From the NCBI GenBank assembly GCA_900540005.1, contig UQEM01000114.1, forward strand, positions 1 through 8,241: a stretch of 8,241 nucleotides of DNA, in the 5' to 3' direction. This stretch comes from an uncultured Ruminococcus sp. GTDB taxonomy: Bacteria > Bacillota > Clostridia > Oscillospirales > Ruminococcaceae. Of this stretch, positions 1-6,642 are shown one piece after another. The notes under the pieces were generated by a model, which was not told the origin of the DNA, ran no database searches, and saw nothing but the letters and a program-made list of their open reading frames with translations. Every line of letters starts with the position of its first letter. Within the stretch, counting starts at the first letter, position 1. Position numbers and translations under genes: made by a program.

Positions 1-44
1 ATGACGTCGAGTCTCGTGGGCTCGGAGATGTGTATAAGAGACAG
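1..44 (+). other. Untrimmed Nextera i7-side sequencing adapter
   Basis: Positions 26-44 are the 19-base Tn5 mosaic end AGATGTGTATAAGAGACAG, preceded at 11-25 by GTCTCGTGGGCTCGG, the Nextera Read 2 adapter. The 8 bases before that (3-10, GACGTCGA) sit where the i7 index belongs; their reverse complement, TCGACGTC, matches from memory Nextera XT index N729. Bases 1-2 (AT) fit the end of the P7 sequence. This is library DNA and not genome; biological sequence starts at about 45. Confidence 0.98.
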
Positions 45-1570
45 GTTGTGATGTGTGCAAGGAGAAGTTCCGCAATTGGCTTATCGACAGATATGACACC
101 CTTGAAAATATAAACAATACATACGGAACGACTGTATGGAGCAATGAATACAGCGATGTTTCGCAGATTGAACCCCCGACAGCCTATCCGCAGGCATGGC
201 AGAATCCTTCCCTGTGCCTTGACTATTACAGATTCAGCTCGGAGTGTACGGCAATGTACGCAAAGGAGCTTGCAATGGCGATAAAGCTTGAAATCCCGCG
301 TGCTAAAGTCACCACGAACACATGGTTCTGTGAGGATGCTCCCGATTTCTACAAGCTTTTCAGCGAACTTGATTTCGTGTCGTATGACAACTATCCGTCT
401 GTGAGGATCCCGAAAGACCCTGAGGAGTTCTATTCTCACGCATTCCACCTCGACCTCATGAGAGGAATAAAGGGGGATAAGTTCTGGATAATGGAACAAC
501 TCAGCGGAGCTACCGGCAGTTGGGCACCCATGTCTCCTGCGCCGAAGCCGGGTATGATAAAAGGTTACTCGCTTCAGGCGCTCGCCCATGGAGCAGACAC
601 AGTGGTTCATTTCCGATGGAGAAGTGCGACCAAGGGCGCGGAGATGCACTGGCAGGGGCTCATTGACCAGAGCAATGTTCCGGGACGCAGATTCTTTGAA
701 TTTTCCGAACTTTGCAAGACGGCGGCAAAGCTTTCCGTCATAGATACAACGGAGCTTATTTCAGATATTGCGATAATTTATTCGCCCGAAAACGACCGCG
801 CGTTCAAGATACAGCCGCAGTCAGAAGGCTTTTACTATCTTGAGCAGCTTAAAGCTTTTCACAGAGCATTTTCAGCTTATGGAGCAAATATCGACGTGAT
901 CTCTCCCGATGCCGATTTCAGCAATTACAAAGTAGTTGTTGCTCCGTGTATGTACCTGTATAAGAAGTCAACGGCAGAGAGCCTTTACCGCTATGTAATA
1001 AAAGGCGGAACTCTCGTAATGACCAATCGCAGCGGAGTAAAGGACAGCTCTAACAATTATGTGAACGAAACTTTGCCAATGGTTTACCGCGAGCTTATCG
1101 GCGCTGAGATCACCGAGTGCGACCCTATCGGAAACGATGAGCGTACTATTACGGATTTTTCAGGAAACAAGTTTACCTGCAAAAAGTGGTGCGATGTTCT
1201 TAATGTGACGACTGCCAAAGCTTATGCCGAGTATGACGACGGATTTTACCGTTGCTGTCCGGCAGTTACTATGAACAGGTATTGCGGCGGAGTGGCATAT
1301 TACGTTGGCACGATTTGCGGCTCTGATTTCTATAAGAGTCTTGCTGCAAACATCATGAAGCAGACGGGAATTCCACGGTTCAACGGACTTCCTGAGGGGG
1401 TGGAGATAACAACGCGCACAAACGGTCTTGATGACTACATCTTCTTTTTCAATAATTCCGAAAAGAATGCCGCAATAGGACTTCCAAAGCCGATGTACAG
1501 CATAATTGATACAGTCGGCAAGGATAAGATAGAGCTTAAACCCTTTGACATGGATATCATAAGAAAGTAG
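45..1570 (+). CDS. GH42 beta-galactosidase, 5'-truncated by contig end
   Basis: C-terminal part of a glycoside hydrolase family 42 enzyme, which hydrolyses terminal beta-galactosides. The frame is open from the adapter junction; the first full codon is 47-49. A GTG at 53 is not a true start: codons 47-58 read Cys-Asp-Val-Cys, part of the Cys cluster that binds zinc in many GH42 enzymes, so the protein continues upstream. Numbering from the GTG, residues 1-225 are the end of the TIM barrel. They include FWIMEQ, whose Glu148 (bases 494-496) aligns with the family nucleophile, and [12 protein letters not shown], a typical GH42 stretch. The acid/base Glu (usually in an NEYG motif) lies in the missing part. 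Residues about 235-440 fit the trimerisation domain and about 445-505 the small C-terminal beta domain. Relative to a usual 650-690 aa, roughly 150-190 residues are missing. Any signal peptide cannot be judged. dtd starts 8 bases after the TAG stop. The natural substrate, lactose or plant galactan oligosaccharides, cannot be told from the sequence. Confidence 0.93.
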
Positions 1571-1578
1571 GCGCGGAT

Positions 1579-2031
1579 ATGAGGATAGTACTCCAGCGTG
1601 TGAAATACGCTTCGGTCAAAGTGGACGGTGAGTTGTGCGGAAAAACTGACGGCGGTTATATGCTCCTTTTCGGAGCAGGTCATGGTGACACGGAGGAGAT
1701 CTGCCGAAAGCTTGCGGATAAGATTGCGAATCTGCGTATTTTCTCGGACGAAAATGACAAGATAAACCTTTCGCTCGCCGATGTTGGCGGAACGATTCTT
1801 GTAGTGCCGCAGTTTACTCTGTACGCGGACTGTCGCAAGGGAAACCGCCCCAATTTTATACAGGCAGCAAAACCTGACGAGGCAAACAGACTTTACGAGT
1901 ATTTCGTTGAGTACCTGCGCAGTAAGGGCTTTCACGTCGAGACAGGTTCTTTCGGAGCTGATATGAAAGTTGAGCTTCTTAATGATGGGCCTTTTACGCT
2001 AATTCTCGACAGTGATACATTAATAAAATAA
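1579..2031 (+). CDS. dtd: D-aminoacyl-tRNA deacylase (DTD)
   Basis: Cytoplasmic RNA-based proofreading enzyme that hydrolyses D-amino acids from tRNA; the family also removes glycine mischarged on tRNA-Ala. At 150 aa it is full length for DTD1. The N-terminus [17 protein letters not shown] is typical, and Arg7, which stabilises the cis form of the Gly-Pro motif, is present. The two active-site motifs are at their canonical positions but altered: residues 77-81 read PQFTL where the family has SQFTL, and residues 135-140 read NDGPFT where NxGPVT is usual. Gly137-Pro138 is intact, as is Thr80. The ATG follows the GH42 stop by 8 bases with only a weak ribosome site (AGG at 1569-1571), so translation may be coupled to GH42. 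A strong terminator follows the gene. Identity is secure; whether the altered motifs shift specificity is unknown. Confidence 0.96.
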   Translation: MRIVLQRVKYASVKVDGELCGKTDGGYMLLFGAGHGDTEEICRKLADKIANLRIFSDENDKINLSLADVGGTILVVPQFTLYADCRKGNRPNFIQAAKPDEANRLYEYFVEYLRSKGFHVETGSFGADMKVELLNDGPFTLILDSDTLIK

Positions 2032-2060
2032 CTGCACGGTTTCTATGTGAAACTAAGAAT

Positions 2061-2102
2061 AAAATCCCCCTGAAAGTCAATAATGGATTCAGGGGGATTT
2101 TT
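2061..2102 (+). terminator. Intrinsic terminator after dtd, abutting the PBP start codon
   Basis: A perfect inverted repeat pairs 2061-2074 (AAAATCCCCCTGAA) with 2088-2101 (TTCAGGGGGATTTT) around a 13-base loop, followed by T's up to 2102. The core has five G-C pairs plus one more, and a T-tract at 2098-2102, the form of a rho-independent terminator. It ends the GH42-dtd transcript. The A-run before the left arm means it could also act on the other strand, although no gene arrives from that side. The next gene's ATG begins at 2103, directly after the T-tract. Confidence 0.9.
2091..2096 (+). promoter_or_regulatory. Probable ribosome binding site of the PBP gene, inside the terminator stem
   Basis: AGGGGG lies 6 bases before the ATG at 2103 and can pair with the CCUCC anti-Shine-Dalgarno using one G-U pair. 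It is the only purine-rich site upstream of this start. It is also the 3' arm of the terminator hairpin, so in a read-through transcript it would be paired and hidden. A transcript starting downstream of the left arm would leave it free. Confidence 0.55.
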
Positions 2103-3686
2103 ATGCAGAAAAGAACGGAACGCGGGATAATAGCCTTGACGGCGATTTTCTTTTTGCTTTTTACCATACTTGCGTGCAACTATTACAGGATAGCGTTTTC
2201 GCAGGAGTACGTCAGCGCGGCTCAGGAACGCTCAGAGGTGACAATATCGGCAGGAGAGATCGAGGGGACGATATATGACCGAAACATGAAGCCGATAGTG
2301 AATGCAGAAACAGTCACAAAAGCGGTTATAGTTCCGAGTGCAGTTGAATGTCAGAAAGCCGAGAAGTTTGCTGTGGATAAATCAGAATTCAGAGAAGCCT
2401 ACGCCAAGGGAGAGCCGTTTGTGTTCGAGTGTACGGAGAATACTCCCGAAAGTGACGGCTTGACAGTTTTTGAGATCCCTGAGCGTTATTCCGAAACTCA
2501 GCTTGCAAGCCATATAGTCGGCTATATTTCAGACGGAAGCGGAATGGACGGTTTAGAATATGCTTACGATTCGGTTCTGCGCGGAGATACTGCCGAAAAC
2601 AGCGTGACATACAATGTGGACGGATTCGGGCATATTCTGATAGGTGACGGTAAAGAGGTAGTCCGTACCCAAGCTTACGGCGGAGTAGTAACGACTATCG
2701 ACAGCGAATTGCAGCGAATCTGCGAGGAATGCGGAAAGAATATAGAAAAGGGAGCGATAGTACTTGCGGATATAAAGACGGGAGATATTCTTGCAATGGC
2801 AAGTTTTCCGACCTACTCTCCGAACGAAATAGAGAATGCACTGACTGATGAGAGCCTGCCGCTTATAAACAGAGCGCTCTATTCTTACAGCGTAGGCTCT
2901 GTATTTAAGCTTGTGACGGCGGCGCAGGCAATTGATGAGGGCTTTGCTGATTTTATGTATGACTGCACGGGAAATATCAACATAAAAGGTCAGTACTTCA
3001 ACTGCCATAAGCTGAGCGGACACGGACTGCAAAGTATGAGCGATGCAATGACAAATTCCTGCAACACATATTTCATAAATCTCAGCAGCAGCCTGAATGT
3101 TGAGTCATTCAGAAAGCTTGCATATTCGCTCGGCTTCGGCAGGGAGAATTATCTTTGCGCCGGAATAACAGGTTCAGCCGGAGTTCTTCCCACAACAAAG
3201 CAGCTAATGATACCTGCGGAGCTTGCGAATTTTTCGTTCGGGCAAGGCAAACTCACAGCTACTCCGCTGCAAATAACACAGCTTACCTGCGCGATCGGCG
3301 GTGAAGGGAAAATGCCTGTTTTGCGGCTTATAAGGGGAGTAACGGTAGACGGCGAGACTGTAGGAAACGAAAAGCAGCCACAGATATCGCAGGTTCTTGA
3401 GCCTGAGACTGCTGAGCAATTAAAAAAGCTGATGATTTTTGCAATTCGTAATAACAAGGATTCAAACGCGCGCACAAATAAGATCTCTGTCGGGGCGAAA
3501 ACCTCCACGGCTCAGACCGGACGCGTTGATGAGAACGGCGTGGAGCTGTGCAATGGCTGGATAACGGGATTTTTTCCTGCTCGCAAGCCAAAATATGCTC
3601 TGACCGTGCTTGTTGAGGACGGAGGCTACGGAAATGACTGTGCCGCACCAATATTCCGCAGTATCGTGGAAAAAATTTACGAATAG
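2103..3686 (+). CDS. Class B penicillin-binding protein (transpeptidase), divergent motifs
   Basis: Peptidoglycan D,D-transpeptidase of the FtsI/PBP2/SpoVD type, 527 aa, acting outside the membrane on D-Ala-D-Ala stem peptides. Residues 3-7 are charged and about 8-25 form one hydrophobic segment, a membrane anchor. A Cys at 25 (ILAC) resembles a loose lipobox, but a plain anchor is more likely. Residues about 45-190 fit the dimerisation domain. Its first conserved motif, usually RGxIxDRNG, reads EGTIYDRNM at 54-62. The transpeptidase domain covers about 215-525, with S266-V-F-K269 (nucleophile Ser and general base Lys), S319-C-N321 and K466-T-S468 in place of KTG. No PASTA domain follows, and the protein is shorter than SpoVD of about 645 aa. 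The start is fixed because no other in-frame Met precedes the anchor. It lies between a terminator and the alaS promoter, so it looks monocistronic. A role in division, elongation or sporulation cannot be assigned from sequence. Confidence 0.9.
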   Translation: MQKRTERGIIALTAIFFLLFTILACNYYRIAFSQEYVSAAQERSEVTISAGEIEGTIYDRNMKPIVNAETVTKAVIVPSAVECQKAEKFAVDKSEFREAYAKGEPFVFECTENTPESDGLTVFEIPERYSETQLASHIVGYISDGSGMDGLEYAYDSVLRGDTAENSVTYNVDGFGHILIGDGKEVVRTQAYGGVVTTIDSELQRICEECGKNIEKGAIVLADIKTGDILAMASFPTYSPNEIENALTDESLPLINRALYSYSVGSVFKLVTAAQAIDEGFADFMYDCTGNINIKGQYFNCHKLSGHGLQSMSDAMTNSCNTYFINLSSSLNVESFRKLAYSLGFGRENYLCAGITGSAGVLPTTKQLMIPAELANFSFGQGKLTATPLQITQLTCAIGGEGKMPVLRLIRGVTVDGETVGNEKQPQISQVLEPETAEQLKKLMIFAIRNNKDSNARTNKISVGAKTSTAQTGRVDENGVELCNGWITGFFPARKPKYALTVLVEDGGYGNDCAAPIFRSIVEKIYE

Positions 3687-3706
3687 CAAAAAATCCTTGC
3701 CAAGTG

Positions 3707-3735
3707 TTGACAAACAGCGGAAAAAGGGATATAAT
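3707..3735 (+). promoter_or_regulatory. Consensus sigma-A promoter of the alaS operon
   Basis: TTGACA at 3707-3712 and TATAAT at 3730-3735 are both perfect consensus hexamers, separated by 17 bases. Transcription should start near A3742, a few bases before Stem I of the T-box leader. The -35 box begins 20 bases after the PBP stop codon. With so strong a core promoter, control is expected to fall on the downstream T-box. Confidence 0.93.
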
Positions 3736-3741
3736 ATAACT

Positions 3742-3954
3742 ATATAGCTGTGACGGGATTGACTGTTTTGTCCGCGGTTCAGAGAGAAAGCGTCTGGTGC
3801 GAGCTTTCACGCGGTTTACGGGTGCTGCCCCTGAGCTTCTGCGGGAAACCGCAGCGTATTTCTGCGTTAAAGAATATGAGGGGAGAGCAGCGGCTCTTCC
3901 GAATTTGGGTGGTACCACGAGAGCCTTCGTCCCATTGGCGGCGGGGCTTTTTTT
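3742..3954 (+). promoter_or_regulatory. T-box riboswitch, tRNA-Ala-responsive leader of alaS
   Basis: The leader has the canonical T-box parts in order. The Stem I base starts near 3747 (AGCTGTGACGGGA) and pairs with the region ending near 3838. AGAGAG at 3781-3786 is the conserved internal-loop element of Stem I, and GGTGCGAG at 3796-3803 fits its distal loop. The specifier is GCU at 3824-3826, five bases before the conserved UGAG (3832-3835), so it reads alanine. A TGCGG-GAAA-CCGCA hairpin follows at 3839-3852 and an 8-bp Stem III hairpin at 3881-3900. The T-box proper spans 3902-3919, with UGGU at 3910-3913 pairing to the 3' ACCA end; the last U fits discriminator A73 of tRNA-Ala. By family knowledge, uncharged tRNA-Ala stabilises the antiterminator and allows transcription of alaS and the genes after it. 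This leader accounts for nearly all of the gap between the PBP and alaS. Confidence 0.95.
3922..3954 (+). terminator. T-box attenuator terminator
   Basis: AGCC at 3922-3925 pairs with GGCT at 3945-3948, and the inner CGTC-CC with GG-GGCG closes around a short loop with a few bulges. T3948-T3954 is the U-tract. This is the alternative structure to the antiterminator formed with the T-box sequence, and it lies 41 bases before the alaS start. It is also the only candidate terminator downstream of the PBP gene. Confidence 0.88.
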
Positions 3955-3980
3955 GTATTACTTTGTAATATTTTTTATTA

Positions 3981-3986
3981 AAGGAG
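3981..3986 (+). promoter_or_regulatory. Ribosome binding site of alaS
   Basis: AAGGAG, 8 bases before the ATG at 3995. It decides the start: upstream in-frame Met codons lie within the T-box leader and have no such site. Confidence 0.93.
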
Positions 3987-3994
3987 ATATATTT

Positions 3995-6625
3995 ATGCAG
4001 TGGACAGGTCTTAATGATCTTCGTGAAAAGTATCTTTCATTCTTCGAGAGCAAGAATCATACCAGAATGGCGAGTGCATCGCTCGTTCCTCAGGGCGATA
4101 AGAGCCTTCTTCTTATCAACTCGGGTATGGCTCCACTCAAGAAATTCTTTCTCGGACAAGCTACTCCCCCAAACAAAAGAGTAACTACCTGCCAGAAGTG
4201 TATCAGAACTCCCGATATCGAGAGCGTTGGCAAAACGGCACGTCATGGTACATACTTTGAAATGCTCGGCAACTTCTCATTCGGCGATTACTTCAAGACT
4301 GAGGCTATCGAGTGGGCGTGGGAATTCCTTACAAAGGTTCTGGAGATTCCGGCTGACCGTCTTTGGATCACTATTTTTGAGAGCGACGACGAGGCAGAGC
4401 AGATCTGGGAGAAGAAAATCGGTATCCCCCACGAGAGAATTATCCGTCTTGGTAAGAAGGACAATTTCTGGGAACACGGTTCAGGTCCATGCGGTCCATG
4501 CTCCGAGATCCACTTCGACAGAGGCGAGGAATATGGCCCGTTTGAGAGTTTTGAGCAGGCAAGTGAGATCGACCGTGTAATTGAGATATGGAATCTTGTT
4601 TTCAGCCAGTTCGACAGCGACGGAAACGGACATTATGCTGAAATGAAGAGCAAGAATATTGATACGGGTATGGGACTTGAAAGACTTGCCTGTGCAATGC
4701 AGAGCGTTGACAATATCTTCGAGGTAGACACCGTTCAGAACATCATGAAGCATATTTCACGCATTGCAGGAGTAAACTACAAGAACGACAAAAAGAAGGA
4801 CGTTTCGCTCCGAGTAATTACTGACCATATCAGAAGTACAACGTTTATGGTCGGCGACGGAATCATGCCCTCAAACGAGGGGCGCGGATATGTTCTCCGC
4901 AGACTTCTCAGAAGAGCAGCTCGTCACGGCAGACTCCTCGGAATCACCAAGCCTTTCCTGTGTGAAGTTTGCGATACCGTAATAAATGAGAATGCTTCAG
5001 CATATCCCGAACTTGCTGAAAAGAGAGAATACATCAAGAAGATAATCGGCGTAGAGGAGGATTCTTTTGCCAAGACGATCGACAAGGGTACAGAGCTTCT
5101 CAATGCGCTCACAGATGATCTTGCAAAGGAAGGAAAGAATGTTCTGTCGGGCGATGACGCGTTCAAGCTTTCCGACACATATGGTTTCCCGATAGATCTT
5201 ACAGTAGAAATCTGCGAGGAAAGAGGAATCACCGTTGACCGTGAACGTTTCACCGAGCTTGCAAAGGAACAGCGTGCACGAGCAAAGGCAGACCATGCTG
5301 CAAAGGCAGGTTCATCATGGGCAGACAACAGCATAAAGGTTGACGCTCCTGCAACTATTTTCACCGGCTACACATCATTTGCTACTGACGGCGCAGAAGT
5401 TCTTGCAATATACAAGGACGGCAGCGAAGTAGATCACGCAGCAGAGGGCGATGATGTAGTGATAGTCCTCGATGTTACACCTTTCTATGCAGAGAGCGGC
5501 GGACAGGTCGGCGATACAGGTGCTCTCATCAGAGACAGAAACGTTGTTTCGGTTTCGGATACTATAAAGTCAGAGGGACACTTCCTCCACATCGCAACTG
5601 TTGAGCAGGGCATTATCGCAAAGGGAGACAAGATGAATGCCGTTATCGACAGAGAGCGCAGACTTGCTATCATGAGAAACCACACGACAGCGCACCTTCT
5701 CCAGTATGCACTCAGACTTGTACTCGGCGACCACGTTCATCAGGCAGGACAGCTTGTAAACGAAAAAGCCTGCCGTTTCGATTTCAATCACTTCAGTGCA
5801 ATGACCGAGAGTGAGATCATGGAAGTCGAGTCGATAGTTAATGCGGAGATAATGGCTGCAATTGACGTTACAATGACCGAAATGCCTATCGAGGAGGCAA
5901 GAAAGCTTGGAGCGATGGCTCTGTTCGGCGAGAAATACGGCAATACAGTCCGCGTAGTAACAGCAGATAAGTCGATCGAATTCTGCGGCGGTACACATAT
6001 TTCAAACACATCACAGATAGGACTCTTCAAGATAGTTTCCGAAAGTTCTGTTTCGGCAGGCGTAAGACGTATTGAAGCTGTGACAGGTCTTGGAGTGCTT
6101 GAACTTCTTAACGGATACAAGAATACTATTGCCAAGTCGGCAAAGGCGCTCAAGCTTGCGAATTTTAACGAACTTCCCGAGAAGTGTGCAGCAGTTGCGG
6201 CAGAGATAAAGGAAAAGGATAAGAAACTTGAAAGCCTTAACCAGCAGATCGCAAATGCAAGAGTGGGTGAGATCTTCAACAACGCACACGATGTAAACGG
6301 CGTTAAGGTGATTTGCGCAAGAATGGACGGCTCTGCTCCCGATGAGCTTAGAAAGCTCGGCGACAGCGTAAAGGACAAGCAGGAGGATATAATCGCTCTC
6401 TTTGCAGGAGCTAACGGCGAAAAGGGCACATTCTACTGCGTATGCACAAAGGGCGCAGTTGCAAAGGGTGCTAATGCAGGAAAGCTTGTAAGAGAAACTG
6501 CTGCAATAACAGGCGGCAAGGGCGGTGGAAAGCCCGACGGAGCTATGGCAGGCGCAGGCGATATTACAAAAATTGACGAGGCACTTGCACAGTTCGAGAG
6601 CATTGTAGCATCAATGGTAAAATAA
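3995..6625 (+). CDS. alaS: Alanyl-tRNA synthetase
   Basis: Class II synthetase, cytoplasmic, that attaches alanine to tRNA-Ala and hydrolyses Ser- and Gly-tRNA-Ala in its own editing site. At 876 aa it is full length. The catalytic core (1-240) begins MQWTGLNDLREKYLSFFESK, with motif 2 around R83-HGTYFEMLGNFSFGDYF and the G164-P-CGPCSE stretch. GMGLERL (225-231) is the class II motif 3. The tRNA-recognition helical region follows, including GRGYVLRRLLRRAARHG (296-312). The editing domain shows the zinc-binding H563-TTA-H567 and C664-GGT-H668. The C-terminal DHHA1-type domain has a coiled-coil linker at about 725-760 and the Gly-rich GGKGGGKPDGAMAGAG (840-855). No expected motif is missing. 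The start at 3995 is set by the AAGGAG site and the family N-terminus; the frame stays open upstream through the leader but that part is not coding. Expression is controlled by the T-box. The HIT gene follows after 17 bases. Confidence 0.98.
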   Translation: MQWTGLNDLREKYLSFFESKNHTRMASASLVPQGDKSLLLINSGMAPLKKFFLGQATPPNKRVTTCQKCIRTPDIESVGKTARHGTYFEMLGNFSFGDYFKTEAIEWAWEFLTKVLEIPADRLWITIFESDDEAEQIWEKKIGIPHERIIRLGKKDNFWEHGSGPCGPCSEIHFDRGEEYGPFESFEQASEIDRVIEIWNLVFSQFDSDGNGHYAEMKSKNIDTGMGLERLACAMQSVDNIFEVDTVQNIMKHISRIAGVNYKNDKKKDVSLRVITDHIRSTTFMVGDGIMPSNEGRGYVLRRLLRRAARHGRLLGITKPFLCEVCDTVINENASAYPELAEKREYIKKIIGVEEDSFAKTIDKGTELLNALTDDLAKEGKNVLSGDDAFKLSDTYGFPIDLTVEICEERGITVDRERFTELAKEQRARAKADHAAKAGSSWADNSIKVDAPATIFTGYTSFATDGAEVLAIYKDGSEVDHAAEGDDVVIVLDVTPFYAESGGQVGDTGALIRDRNVVSVSDTIKSEGHFLHIATVEQGIIAKGDKMNAVIDRERRLAIMRNHTTAHLLQYALRLVLGDHVHQAGQLVNEKACRFDFNHFSAMTESEIMEVESIVNAEIMAAIDVTMTEMPIEEARKLGAMALFGEKYGNTVRVVTADKSIEFCGGTHISNTSQIGLFKIVSESSVSAGVRRIEAVTGLGVLELLNGYKNTIAKSAKALKLANFNELPEKCAAVAAEIKEKDKKLESLNQQIANARVGEIFNNAHDVNGVKVICARMDGSAPDELRKLGDSVKDKQEDIIALFAGANGEKGTFYCVCTKGAVAKGANAGKLVRETAAITGGKGGGKPDGAMAGAGDITKIDEALAQFESIVASMVK

Positions 6626-6630
6626 TCGTA

Positions 6631-6635
6631 AGGAG
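6631..6635 (+). promoter_or_regulatory. Ribosome binding site deciding the HIT start
   Basis: AGGAG lies 1 base before an ATG at 6637 and 7 bases before a second in-frame ATG at 6643. Only the second spacing suits initiation, so translation should begin at 6643. Confidence 0.85.
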
Positions 6636-6642
6636 AATGATT

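Noticed and set aside
2006..2034. Possible promoter TCGACA with a TA-rich -10 at the end of dtd
   Set aside because: At 16-17 base spacing the -10 hexamer matches poorly, and any transcript from it would run into the terminator at 2061.
3328..3918. Reverse-strand open frame of 196 codons crossing the PBP end and the T-box
   Set aside because: It spans two well-explained elements on the other strand, is Arg/Ser-rich, and has no recognisable domain.
3750..3968. Small forward open frame inside the leader
   Set aside because: It overlaps all T-box structures, has no ribosome site and no protein-like features; the RNA explains the sequence.
3797..3994. 66-codon N-terminal extension of alaS
   Set aside because: This stretch is the T-box leader. 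The AAGGAG site and the family N-terminus place the start at 3995.
5788..6429. Reverse-strand open frame of 213 codons within alaS
   Set aside because: A shadow of the alaS coding sequence: Ser/Leu-rich composition, no ribosome site, no known domain.
6637..6642. Upstream ATG of the HIT gene
   Set aside because: Only one base separates it from AGGAG; the ATG at 6643 has proper spacing and gives the family N-terminus.
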